From the NCBI GenBank assembly GCA_009917695.1, contig JAACJG010000005.1:182338-246337 (forward strand): a DNA stretch of 64,000 nucleotides, in the 5' to 3' direction. The notes under the pieces are model-generated. The model was not told the origin of the DNA. It was given only the letters and a program-made list of their open reading frames with translations, and ran no database searches. The position numbers and the translations under genes were made by a program. Below, piece by piece: positions 50,491 to 59,860 of this stretch; position 1 is the stretch's first letter; the number at the start of each line of letters is the position of its first letter. This DNA comes from Candidatus Rifleibacterium amylolyticum (lineage in GTDB: Bacteria; Muiribacteriota; Ozemobacteria; Ozemobacterales; Ozemobacteraceae).

Positions 50491-51471
50491 TCAGCTGAAA
50501 CCATTCACCACCTGGACAGCCTTGTCCCTCCAGGTGGTGAATTCTTTCAGGCGGGATCGCCAGCTTTCAGAAAAACTGTCAGAAAAAAATACCTGACGCC
50601 CTTCTTCTGGAAGCTGCAAAACCAGTGACCAGGCATGCAGGAGATGGTGCGGCGCACCGATTTCTGCAAGATCTTCCGGCGTCATTTCGTCGTTACAGCG
50701 CTTCAAAAAGCACCTGCCGTCATTTGCATAGAGCTTGTCACCAATAACCGGGTGCCCGATATGAGCAAGATGCGCCCGAATCTGATGCTTGCGGCCAGTT
50801 TCGAGCCGCGCCAGCAGAAGACTGGTATCGTCGCTGCAAGCGATACGGTCGAAATGAGTGCGAGCCTGACTACCATCCTGTGCTACTATCATTTTGTAAT
50901 ATACCGGCGGGCAGGCGGCCTCGCGCAACGGCGCATCGACGGTCAGAGATTCATGCGCGAATTTCCCGATCACCAGCGCCAGATAGAATTTGGCGACAAT
51001 AATGCGGCCGGGTTCGCGCCGCAACGAACGCGACGAAAAAGGCTTTTTCTGATAAAGCATCAGACCACTGGTCTCGCGATCGAGCCGGTGCATTGGGTTC
51101 AGCTCCGGCAGATTTTCATCGCGCCGCAAAAGCGAAGTCATTGTCTGATGAAAAAAGCGGCGATTGCTGTGCACTGGCAGATCGGCAGGTTTGCTTACCA
51201 GAATCAGGTTTTCGTTTTCAAAAATCTTCTGATATGCGGTATCGAGATCGGGCTCGGTAAAATCATCGATAGCGAACTGAACAATGTCGCCACTTACCAG
51301 TATACGCTCCGGATCAGTGACCTGACCGCTGACTCGCACCTGACCGGCGGCGATCTTTTCCAGCCAGAAAAGCCGGTTCTGGTAAGTAAAACGACGTACC
51401 AGCGAATCGATAAGCGATTCGCCGGCAAATCGTTCTGGCACTTCTGAATTGAGTTCGAGACGATATTTCAT
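50491..51471 (-). CDS. RluA family pseudouridine synthase
   Basis: The protein is 326 residues from the ATG at 51471. An S4-type N-terminus (ESLIDSLVRRFTYQNRLFWLEKIAAGQVRVSGQVT) is followed by the synthase domain with the catalytic-aspartate motif MHRLDRETSG, and LETGRKHQIRAHLAHIGHPVIGD. It modifies uridine in rRNA or tRNA. The ribosome site is weak, and the -10 (see 51481-51515) is so near that the transcript could be almost leaderless. The end of the gene encodes a 14-bp inverted repeat. Confidence 0.93.
   Translation of the reverse strand: MKYRLELNSEVPERFAGESLIDSLVRRFTYQNRLFWLEKIAAGQVRVSGQVTDPERILVSGDIVQFAIDDFTEPDLDTAYQKIFENENLILVSKPADLPVHSNRRFFHQTMTSLLRRDENLPELNPMHRLDRETSGLMLYQKKPFSSRSLRREPGRIIVAKFYLALVIGKFAHESLTVDAPLREAACPPVYYKMIVAQDGSQARTHFDRIACSDDTSLLLARLETGRKHQIRAHLAHIGHPVIGDKLYANDGRCFLKRCNDEMTPEDLAEIGAPHHLLHAWSLVLQLPEEGRQVFFSDSFSESWRSRLKEFTTWRDKAVQVVNGFS
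50503..50542 (+). terminator. hairpin terminator overlapping the RluA 3' end
   Basis: ATTCACCACCTGGA (50503-50516) pairs perfectly with TCCAGGTGGTGAAT (50529-50542) around a 12-nt loop, followed by TCTTTC. It would serve the 50036-50467 gene. The repeat lies inside the last codons of the RluA-type gene. The T-tract is short. Confidence 0.55.
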
Positions 51472-51480
51472 AGCAGGATG

Positions 51481-51515
51481 ATTATACCAGATTGCTTGCC
51501 ATGCTATGGTATAAT
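51481..51515. promoter_or_regulatory. divergent extended -10 pair
   Basis: ATTATACCA (51481-51489) and TGGTATAAT (51507-51515) form an inverted pair. Each reads as an extended -10 (TGnTATAAT), one toward RluA, one toward the EVE protein. No good -35 is seen for the + copy. Confidence 0.5.
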
Positions 51516-51536
51516 ATCGAAAAACGGAGGCCGACC

Positions 51537-52007
51537 ATGGCATACTGGCTGATGAAATGTGAGCCCACAGCTTATTCGATCGCTGATCTGCAACGCGACA
51601 AAACCACCAGCTGGGAAGGCGTGCGTAATTATCAGGCCCGCAACTTCATGCGCGACACCATGAAAGCAGGCGACATGGCGCTTTTCTATCATTCGAACGC
51701 AGAACCATCTGGCGTAGCTGGCGTCATGAAAATAGTCAAAGCCGGATATCCAGACCATTTTGCCTTCAAACCAGATCACAAGTATTTTGACGCCCGCAGT
51801 ACCTCTGAAAAACCGTTGTGGTATATGGTCGATGTCGCTTTTGTGGCCAGATTCGCCGAGACCCTGCCTTTACAGCAGATCAAGGAAGAACCACGCCTGA
51901 AAGGCATCATGGTAGCACAAAAGGGTTCGCGCCTCTCGGTTCAGCCCTTATCAGAAGACCACTTCAAGGTCATCTGCGAACTGGCCGGGGTCAGGAAACT
52001 GCCTTGA
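51537..52007 (+). CDS. EVE domain protein
   Basis: The protein is 156 residues from the ATG at 51537 (ACGGAGG upstream). The EVE/PUA-like fold is seen from the start (WLMKCEPTAYSIADLQRD; SWEGVRNYQARNFMRD) through GDMALFYHSN and AGVMKIVKAGYPD to the strand KGIMVAQKGSRLSVQPLS. EVE proteins read modified DNA or RNA bases. It is divergent from the RluA-type enzyme, which makes modified RNA bases. Confidence 0.92.
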   Translation: MAYWLMKCEPTAYSIADLQRDKTTSWEGVRNYQARNFMRDTMKAGDMALFYHSNAEPSGVAGVMKIVKAGYPDHFAFKPDHKYFDARSTSEKPLWYMVDVAFVARFAETLPLQQIKEEPRLKGIMVAQKGSRLSVQPLSEDHFKVICELAGVRKLP

Positions 52008-52102
52008 GGCGACAACAGGAGCAGGGAATTTTTCTTGAACCGGCATAGCATAAAATGCGAAAATAACTGAACAAGAGGATATTTTTTGTCAGGAGGCTGC
52101 TC

Positions 52103-54763
52103 ATGAAGTATTACCCGCGAGCCAGCTACCGGCTGCAGATGCATTCGCGCTTCAATTTTGCCATGCTGGCAGAACATCTTGATTACCTGCAACAGCTCGG
52201 CATCAGCCATCTTTATCTTTCTCCCTGTCTTCAGGCAGCGCCGGGCAGCATGCATGGCTATGATGTTGTCGATCACACACATATCAACAGCGAACTGGGC
52301 GGCAGCTACAGCTTTGAGCGACTGGCGAAACTTTTGTCTGAGCGCAAGATGAGCATTATTCTCGATATAGTGCCAAATCATATGGCTGTGCGCTGCCCCG
52401 AGAACCCCTGGTGGTGGGACGTTCTCGAAAACGGCCCTTCAAGCCAGTTCGCCCGCTATTTTGACGTTGACTGGCATTGTGAATCAGACCATCATTCGAA
52501 CCTTATATTGCTGCCGGTTCTTGGCAACCATTATGGCATTGTTCTCGAAGCAGAAGAACTCAAGATTGAGCACAGTATGGGCAGATTCACCCTGCATTAC
52601 TTCGAAAATGTTTTCCCGCTGGCACCCAGATCGCTGTCGATCATTCTCGAGCTTGCCTATAAAGAGAGCGGTATCGAAGAAATCGGCTATCTCGCCGGCG
52701 CGCTGCAATCACTGCCACACGCGTCATCGCGCGATATCGAGCGCATTCAGCGGCGGCAACGCGACAAAGCGGTGCTTTTTGAAATGATGGCGACGATGTG
52801 CAAAGAAGTCACCGGCTTTGATGAAGCAGTCAACAAAGCAGTTACAGCGGTCAACCAGAATCATGACCAGCTTGACATCGTTATTGGACGCCAGAATTAC
52901 AAGCTGGCCTTCTGGAAACTTTCGCATTACCAGGTCGGCTATCGCAGATTTTTTAACATCAACTCACTGGTCGGTCTGCGAATGGAAGACGATCGAACCT
53001 TCTGCGATTCACACAAACTGGTAATAGATCTGGCAAAATCAGGCAGCATCGATGGCTTTCGTATCGATCACCCCGATGGTCTGTTCGCACCAGAAGAATA
53101 TCTGGCGCGACTGCGCAAAGTATGTCCGGAAACACTGATCGTCGTCGAAAAAATCCTCGAACACAATGAACCGCTCAATGCCAAATGGCCGGTTTCTGGC
53201 ACCACCGGTTACGATTTTCTCAATCTGGTCGATGGCCTGCAGATAGATCCAACCGGCCATGAAAAGCTGCTGCATATCTGGCACGAATTTGTCGGCGAAA
53301 AACATGACTTTCAAAACATGGCTTATCGAGCAAAGAAACAGGTGATTAAAAAGTTGCTCGGCAGCGAAATCAACCGACTGGCCGATGATCTGACCAAGAT
53401 CTGCGAAAAACATCGGCGCTATCGTGACTTCGCCCATCAGCAGCTATATGAAGCTCTGGTAGAAGTGACGACCGGATTCGACATCTACCGAACTTATATA
53501 GAGCCTGAATCTGGATATATCTCAGAGTCCGATAAAGCCACCATCAAGGCTGCCATCGACCGGGCCCGTGCTACCCAACCGGAATCCGGCGATTACATTT
53601 TTGATTTTATTGCTGATGTTTTGCTGTTAAAACTGCGCGGAAACGAAGAGAGCCTGTTTATAAGACGTTTTCAGCAATTCACCGGCCCGGTCATGGCAAA
53701 AAGTCTTGAAGATACAGTATTTTACAACTATAACCCGCTTTCCGGCGCCAATGAAGTCGGCGGCAGCCCGGCAGCGCCAGTCACCACAGTCAGACGTTTT
53801 CATGAATGGTGTCAGTATATTTCAAAAAACTGGCCGCTGACAATGCTGACCGGTTCGACACATGACACCAAGCGCAGCGAAGATGTGCGAGCGCGGCTTG
53901 CCCTGCTCAGTGAGTTGCCGGACCACTGGAAAAAGGTAGTAAACCAGTGGCAGAAAACAAATGCAAAATTTCGCAGTGGCGCAGCCCCTGATGCCAATAC
54001 TGAATACCTGCTCTACCAGACTCTGGTCGGAACCTGGCCGATAGAAAAAGAGCGTATAACCCAATACATGCAAAAAGCGGTACGAGAAGGCAAGATTCAC
54101 TCGAACTGGTCAAATCCAGACCAGAAATTCGAAACAGCTCTCACCGAATTCATCGGCAAAATTTATGAAAATGAAGAATTCATCAGTTCCATAGCCGATT
54201 TTGCTGGCGAACTGGCCGAGCCAGGCTGGATAAATTCGCTGACACAGCTGACGCTCCGACTGACCGCCCCGGGATTTCCCGACATTTACCAGGGCTGCGA
54301 AATCTGGAACAACAGCCTGACCGACCCTGACAACAGGCGCGAAGTCGACCTGGTACACCATCATGAGCTTCTCGCACAACTGGATGGTAAAAGCTGTCGT
54401 GAAATCATGAATGAACTGCACCAGGGTCTGCCGAAAATTTTCATCATCAAAACTCTGTTGAAATTGCGGCAAAATGAGCCAGCCTTCAATCAACCCGACA
54501 GTTATCAGCCCATAGAGGTAGCGGGAACTCATCACGATGACATAATTGCCTTCATGCGCGGAACTTCTGTAATAACGGTAGTTCCACGCCGCCATTTCAG
54601 CCATGGAAATCGCTGGAACGCCACGCGAATCTCTCTGCCTGAAGGGCGCTGGCAAAATGTCTTTACCGGTCAGATACTCAAAAAAGGTGTAAACAAAATC
54701 AAGGATCTGCTGAAAAATTTTCCGGTAGCTGTAATCGCAGATCTGCAACAGATCGAGGAGTAA
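52103..54763 (+). CDS. treY: malto-oligosyltrehalose synthase (TreY)
   Basis: The protein is 886 residues. GH13 family (ASYRLQMHSRFNFAMLAEHLDYL start). Catalytic residues are D322 (DGFRIDHPDG), E349 (VVEKI) and D588 (GSTHDTKRSEDVRARL). It turns the reducing end of maltodextrin into a trehalose unit in the cytoplasm. It is the first gene of the trehalose operon, with an AGGAGG ribosome site. The treZ start follows its stop after 4 bp. Confidence 0.95.
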   Translation: MKYYPRASYRLQMHSRFNFAMLAEHLDYLQQLGISHLYLSPCLQAAPGSMHGYDVVDHTHINSELGGSYSFERLAKLLSERKMSIILDIVPNHMAVRCPENPWWWDVLENGPSSQFARYFDVDWHCESDHHSNLILLPVLGNHYGIVLEAEELKIEHSMGRFTLHYFENVFPLAPRSLSIILELAYKESGIEEIGYLAGALQSLPHASSRDIERIQRRQRDKAVLFEMMATMCKEVTGFDEAVNKAVTAVNQNHDQLDIVIGRQNYKLAFWKLSHYQVGYRRFFNINSLVGLRMEDDRTFCDSHKLVIDLAKSGSIDGFRIDHPDGLFAPEEYLARLRKVCPETLIVVEKILEHNEPLNAKWPVSGTTGYDFLNLVDGLQIDPTGHEKLLHIWHEFVGEKHDFQNMAYRAKKQVIKKLLGSEINRLADDLTKICEKHRRYRDFAHQQLYEALVEVTTGFDIYRTYIEPESGYISESDKATIKAAIDRARATQPESGDYIFDFIADVLLLKLRGNEESLFIRRFQQFTGPVMAKSLEDTVFYNYNPLSGANEVGGSPAAPVTTVRRFHEWCQYISKNWPLTMLTGSTHDTKRSEDVRARLALLSELPDHWKKVVNQWQKTNAKFRSGAAPDANTEYLLYQTLVGTWPIEKERITQYMQKAVREGKIHSNWSNPDQKFETALTEFIGKIYENEEFISSIADFAGELAEPGWINSLTQLTLRLTAPGFPDIYQGCEIWNNSLTDPDNRREVDLVHHHELLAQLDGKSCREIMNELHQGLPKIFIIKTLLKLRQNEPAFNQPDSYQPIEVAGTHHDDIIAFMRGTSVITVVPRRHFSHGNRWNATRISLPEGRWQNVFTGQILKKGVNKIKDLLKNFPVAVIADLQQIEE

Positions 54764-54767
54764 AAGC

Positions 54768-56486
54768 ATGACAGAATTCAGAATATGGGCTCCCAAAGCC
54801 CGCAAAATGAGTTTATGCGTCGATAATCGTGAACACCGCATGTCTGCCGATAAAAATGGATTCTGGCACATAGAGCTGAAAGACCTCAAAAATCCGATTC
54901 TTTATAGCTATAAGATCGATGGCCGCGGCCCTTTCCCTGACCCGGCCTCGCGTTTTCAGCCAGATGGCGTGCATGGTCGATCACAAATATGGCAGGAAGC
55001 TTTTGCCTGGCACGACCAGAAATGGCAGGCTCCCCCGCTTAAAGACGCCATAATATACGAACTGCATACCGGTACTTTCAGCCCACAGGGCACTTTCACC
55101 GGCATTATCGAAAAACTCGATCATCTGCTGCAACTTGGCGTCACCCACCTTGAACTTTTACCGGTCGCCGCGTTTCCCGGCCGGCGCGGCTGGGGCTATG
55201 ATGGCGTTGCACTCTATGCGCCGCATGCTGCATACGGCACTCCCTCCGACCTCAAACAGCTTGTCGATACCTGTCACCAACGCGGCCTGGCAGTTATTCT
55301 CGACGTTGTATACAATCATCTCGGGCCAGACGGCAATTATCTCGGGCTTTACGGCCATTACTTTTCTCAACGTTACCACACGCCATGGGGTGATGCGGTC
55401 AACTTCGACAGCGCTCACAGTGACCAGGTGCGTGAATTCGTGATAGACAATGCTCTCATGTGGCTTAAAGAGTTTCATTTTGATGGTTTACGCCTTGACG
55501 CAGTACATGCCATTTTCGACTTTTCTGCCACACATATTCTTGAAGAACTTCAGGAAAAGGTTAACCTGCTTTCTGCCGAAACCGGGCGCTCATACTGCCT
55601 TATTGCCGAGAGCAGCCTGAATGACCCGCGGATCCTTGAAGAACCTGATCGAGGCGGCTATGGCCTGGCAGCACAATGGCTCGATGATTTTCATCATGCC
55701 CTGCATGTCATGCTGACCGGCGAACAGCAGGGTTATTATGTTGATTTCGCCGGCACCGCCGACATCGACAAATGCCTTGAAGACTACTTCATCTGCAATG
55801 GCTGCTACTCCACCTACCGGAAACGACGGCACGGCCGAGCGGCAAAACACCTGTCGCCAGAGCGCTTTATCGTCTCGACGCAGACTCACGATCAGGTCGG
55901 CAACCGAGGCAACGGCGAAAGGCTCTGTCACCTTACCAGTCACTATAACTGCCAGATCGCCGCGGCTCTCATGCTGCTGTCGCCGTTCGTTCCGATGCTG
56001 TTTCAGGGAGAAGAATGGGCCGCCAGCACGCCGTTTCTGTATTTTACCGACCATGTCGATGCCGCGCTGGCAAAGGCCGTCAGAGAAGGGCGCCGACGCG
56101 ACTACGCCTTTCTCGGCAAAAGAGTCCCTGATCCGCAGGCCGCAACGACGTTTCGCCGCAGCCTTCTCAAATGGTCTGAAACAAATGAGGACAAGCCCAG
56201 CGAAATGATCGCGTGGTACAAAAATCTGATCAAACTTCGCCAGAAGTATCTTAATGAAATTAGAAAAATGCGATGCTCTTTCAAACCCGTCAGAAACTGC
56301 AAAAATCTTTATCTCTACGATGCCGGGCAGATCAAGCTGCTGACCAACACTGGCAACAAAAGCGTCAGCTTTGCCGACTTCGCTCTGGCAAGAGCTCAGA
56401 TTCTTTTACAGAACCGTCCGGTAACTGTAGATGACGACATTCTCACGCTTTTGCCGGGTTGTGCGGCAGTCTTGTTGACCGATTGA
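54768..56486 (+). CDS. treZ: malto-oligosyltrehalose trehalohydrolase (TreZ)
   Basis: The protein is 572 residues. An N-terminal E-set domain (FRIWAPKARKMSLCVDN) is followed by the GH13 barrel with D244 (GLRLDAVHA), E281 (IAESSLND) and D375 (TQTHDQVGNRG), and a C-terminal beta domain. It releases free trehalose from the product of TreY. It overlaps nothing, but its ribosome site lies in the treY stop region, so translation is coupled. It ends 44 bp before treS. Confidence 0.95.
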   Translation: MTEFRIWAPKARKMSLCVDNREHRMSADKNGFWHIELKDLKNPILYSYKIDGRGPFPDPASRFQPDGVHGRSQIWQEAFAWHDQKWQAPPLKDAIIYELHTGTFSPQGTFTGIIEKLDHLLQLGVTHLELLPVAAFPGRRGWGYDGVALYAPHAAYGTPSDLKQLVDTCHQRGLAVILDVVYNHLGPDGNYLGLYGHYFSQRYHTPWGDAVNFDSAHSDQVREFVIDNALMWLKEFHFDGLRLDAVHAIFDFSATHILEELQEKVNLLSAETGRSYCLIAESSLNDPRILEEPDRGGYGLAAQWLDDFHHALHVMLTGEQQGYYVDFAGTADIDKCLEDYFICNGCYSTYRKRRHGRAAKHLSPERFIVSTQTHDQVGNRGNGERLCHLTSHYNCQIAAALMLLSPFVPMLFQGEEWAASTPFLYFTDHVDAALAKAVREGRRRDYAFLGKRVPDPQAATTFRRSLLKWSETNEDKPSEMIAWYKNLIKLRQKYLNEIRKMRCSFKPVRNCKNLYLYDAGQIKLLTNTGNKSVSFADFALARAQILLQNRPVTVDDDILTLLPGCAAVLLTD

Positions 56487-56530
56487 TCGCACCGGGCTGC
56501 CATCATCGAAGGAAATTCCAAGGAGCCGTT

Positions 56531-59500
56531 ATGAAAAAATCTGCAACAACAGTCATGGACAAAGATAATCAGCAGTGGCACAAAAACGCCATTATTTATG
56601 AAGTGCATGTAAAAGCCTTTTACGACAGTAACGGCGATGGTATTGGCGATTTTCCCGGACTGACACAAAAACTCGATTACATTCAAAGCCTTGGCGTTAA
56701 CACCATCTGGCTGCTCCCCTTCTACCCCTCCCCCTTCCGTGATGATGGCTATGACATCTCAAACTATCTTGACGTTCACCCCAGTTACGGCACCCTCAAC
56801 GACTTTCGCCACTTTCTGCGCGAAGCACATCGGCGTAACCTGCGTGTGATAATTGAGCTGGTCATCAATCATACTTCCGATACGCACCCCTGGTTTCAAG
56901 AATCCCGCCGCGCTCCCAAAGGATCGAGCAAGCGCAATTACTACGTGTGGAACGATGACGACAACCGTTTCAAAGACGCCCGCATCATTTTTACCGACAC
57001 CGAAACCTCTAACTGGTCATGGGACCCGGTAGCTAAAGCCTATTACTGGCACAGGTTTTTTTCGCATCAACCCGATCTCAATTTTCACAATCCTCAGGTT
57101 GTCAAAAAACTCATCGGAGTCATGCGCTTCTGGCTGGACATGGGCGTCGATGGCCTGCGACTCGACGCGATTCCCTACCTGTGCGAGCGTGAAGGCACCA
57201 ACTGCGAAAACCTGCCAGAGACACACGAGATCATCAAGCTTTTTCGCAAAGAACTCGACAAACGCTATCAGAACCGTATATTCCTGGCTGAGGCGAACCA
57301 GTGGCCGGAAGATGCCGCCGAATATTTTGGCGAAGGCGACGAGTGCCACATGTCGTTCCACTTCCCGCTGATGCCACGTATCTATATGGCGCTTGCGCTC
57401 GAAGACCGATTTCCTGTCGTAGAAATTATGAAGCAGACGCCAGAAATTCCTGACAACTGCCAGTGGGCGATTTTTCTGCGTAATCACGACGAATTGACGC
57501 TCGAAATGGTTACCAGCAAAGAGCGCGATTATATGTACGAAACCTACGCCAATGACCCGCGCGCGCGCATAAACGTCGGTATTCGCCGCCGCCTCAGTCC
57601 GCTGCTTGAGTATAACCGCGCCAAAATCGAGCTGTTGAACGCTCTGCTGCTGTCGATGCCGGGGTCACCGGTTCTCTATTACGGTGACGAGATCGGAATG
57701 GGCGACAACCTTTTTCTCGGTGACCGCAACGGTGTGCGCACACCCATGCAATGGACACCAGATCGCAACGGCGGCTTTTCGAGCAGCGATCCGGAAAGAC
57801 TTTTTCTGCCGCCCGTGATGGAGGCCGTGGCCGGATATCAGGCAGTCAATGTCGAGTCGCAAAGCAAGAACCCGTCTTCATTACTGAACTGGATGAAACG
57901 TATAATTGGTGTTCGCCGCCACTACCAGGCGTTTGGCGAGGGCAGCATCGAATTCATCAAACCTGCCAACCGCAGCATACTGGTCTATCTCAGGTCGCAT
58001 GCCGACTCGCATATTCTCTGTGTCGCCAATCTGGCACGCTCAGCTCAGCCGGTTCAGATAGAACTCGCTAGATTCAAGGGCTACACACCAGTCGAGATGC
58101 TCGGCAGACATGCATTCCCAACGATCGGCGAAGAACCTTACCAGCTAAGCCTTTCTGGCTACGGCTTCTACTGGTTCGAGCTGTCAAGCAAGGCCAGCGG
58201 CCCAGCCTGGCAGAAAACCGATGCTTCAACCATGCCGGAACTCTCGGTCATAGTATTTCGTGCCAGTGCCGGCAGCAGTCAGCTGCCAGACATGAACAGA
58301 CTGCTGGCAGACAAACGCCGCGAAAGAATGCTGCAGGAAGCAACCGAACAGTATTGTCTGCGCAAACGCTGGTTTGCCGGCAAGGGTCGTGAACTTCAGG
58401 AGTTCAACAGCGAAATACTCGAACCCATAGACCTGCCAGGCTGCCACGATCTGCTGATAAACATTTTCTCGGCCAGATTCGCAGACGGCACTAAACAGCA
58501 GTATTTTTTCCCGAGTCAGCTGATCTGGGAGAACAAGGCCGGCGATGGCGCCATAAAACCGGCCTGGGTCTTTGGCAAGACCCGCCAGCAGAATGAGGTC
58601 GGCTATCTTGTCGATGCTATGGGCAGCGATGAATTCTGCCATGCCGTCCTTAGCTGCATGAAAGATAACCACCGGATCAAGCTGCCCGAATCAGTGCTTT
58701 ACTTTACCGGAACCGGGCTGCTCGATGACTTTGTCGATGTCGATTTTGCCGTCAGACGCCCGATTATAGAGCAGAGCCACACATCTGTGTTCTTTGCCGA
58801 AAAGTATATATTCAAAGTCTATCGGAATATACAAAGCGGCCCGAGTCCAGAGCTGCAGATGGGCAAGCACCTTACTGCTGCCAATTTTCGCAATATCGCA
58901 AGGGTGGCTGGCGCGATTGAACTTGTGCATAACGACGGCAATTCAACCACATTGGGAATCCTGCAGGAATACATTGACAATCAGAACGACTGCTGGAGTT
59001 TTACGCTGAATTATCTCGAACGCTTCATCGACTCATGTCTAATCGAGGCCCCGGTTGGGCAACCTGGCGAACTTTCAGAGTCAGAAGGAGTGCACGAGCT
59101 CTATCTGAGCCGCATGCAGACTCTCGGCCAGCGTATCGGCCGCATGCACTGTATTCTGGCTGAAGATAGCGATGACCCTGATTTTAAGCCAGAAGCCATT
59201 GTCGAAAAAGATATTCAGGAATGGGCCGACAAGATGGAAAGCTCTATGCTGGCGACTCTTGAGCAACTTGCCGAAAGAAGCCAGAGTTTTTCTGAAGAAT
59301 TGCAGCCTCTTATTGAACGCATGACAGCACACCCCGCTCTCATGGTTAAAAAGATGCGGGCAATGCTGCCATTCGACATAACCCTGTTGAAAACCAGGCA
59401 TCATGGTGATTTACACCTCGGCCAGATTCTGCTCGTGGCCAATGATTTTGTCATGATCGACTTCGAGGGCGAACCAGCAAGACCGCTCTCAGAGAGGCTT

Positions 59501-59848
59501 GCCAAGCATTGCCCGATTCGCGATGTCGCCGGTGTTGTTCGTTCACTCAGCTATGCCGCCGAAACGGCCAGACGCAAAGTTAAACAGGAAAAGCCGGAAG
59601 CGTACGCAGTGATGAGCATATACACCCGTGAATGGGAAAAGGCGGCCCGGGCCAGATTTTTGCAGGGTTATCTTGAAACTGTAGCTGGCTGCCCGTCGGT
59701 TCCAGAAAACCGCGATTTGTTCAACAGAATTCTGTCATTGTTCTGTCTCGAAAAAGCTCTGTATGAATTCAGCTATGAATTGAACAATCGGCCGGAATGG
59801 CTAGAAATACCGGTTACCGGCCTGATGGAGTGCCTGGACCTGCGATAA
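56531..59848 (+). CDS. treS: trehalose synthase (TreS) fused to maltokinase
   Basis: The protein is 1,105 residues from the ATG at 56531 (AAGGAG upstream); the longer frame would begin in treZ. The N-terminal GH13 domain has D212 (GLRLDAIPY), E254 (FLAEANQWP) and D320 (RNHDELTLE), and interconverts maltose and trehalose. A C-terminal maltokinase domain (about residues 610-1105; HGDLHLGQ with D960, DFEGEP with D977) phosphorylates maltose to maltose-1-phosphate. This TreS-Mak fusion is known in the GlgE glucan pathway. GlgE is not in this window, so the fate of maltose-1-phosphate is unclear. It is the last gene of the operon. Confidence 0.93.
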   Translation: MKKSATTVMDKDNQQWHKNAIIYEVHVKAFYDSNGDGIGDFPGLTQKLDYIQSLGVNTIWLLPFYPSPFRDDGYDISNYLDVHPSYGTLNDFRHFLREAHRRNLRVIIELVINHTSDTHPWFQESRRAPKGSSKRNYYVWNDDDNRFKDARIIFTDTETSNWSWDPVAKAYYWHRFFSHQPDLNFHNPQVVKKLIGVMRFWLDMGVDGLRLDAIPYLCEREGTNCENLPETHEIIKLFRKELDKRYQNRIFLAEANQWPEDAAEYFGEGDECHMSFHFPLMPRIYMALALEDRFPVVEIMKQTPEIPDNCQWAIFLRNHDELTLEMVTSKERDYMYETYANDPRARINVGIRRRLSPLLEYNRAKIELLNALLLSMPGSPVLYYGDEIGMGDNLFLGDRNGVRTPMQWTPDRNGGFSSSDPERLFLPPVMEAVAGYQAVNVESQSKNPSSLLNWMKRIIGVRRHYQAFGEGSIEFIKPANRSILVYLRSHADSHILCVANLARSAQPVQIELARFKGYTPVEMLGRHAFPTIGEEPYQLSLSGYGFYWFELSSKASGPAWQKTDASTMPELSVIVFRASAGSSQLPDMNRLLADKRRERMLQEATEQYCLRKRWFAGKGRELQEFNSEILEPIDLPGCHDLLINIFSARFADGTKQQYFFPSQLIWENKAGDGAIKPAWVFGKTRQQNEVGYLVDAMGSDEFCHAVLSCMKDNHRIKLPESVLYFTGTGLLDDFVDVDFAVRRPIIEQSHTSVFFAEKYIFKVYRNIQSGPSPELQMGKHLTAANFRNIARVAGAIELVHNDGNSTTLGILQEYIDNQNDCWSFTLNYLERFIDSCLIEAPVGQPGELSESEGVHELYLSRMQTLGQRIGRMHCILAEDSDDPDFKPEAIVEKDIQEWADKMESSMLATLEQLAERSQSFSEELQPLIERMTAHPALMVKKMRAMLPFDITLLKTRHHGDLHLGQILLVANDFVMIDFEGEPARPLSERLAKHCPIRDVAGVVRSLSYAAETARRKVKQEKPEAYAVMSIYTREWEKAARARFLQGYLETVAGCPSVPENRDLFNRILSLFCLEKALYEFSYELNNRPEWLEIPVTGLMECLDLR

Positions 59849-59860
59849 ACAGTGATAGAT

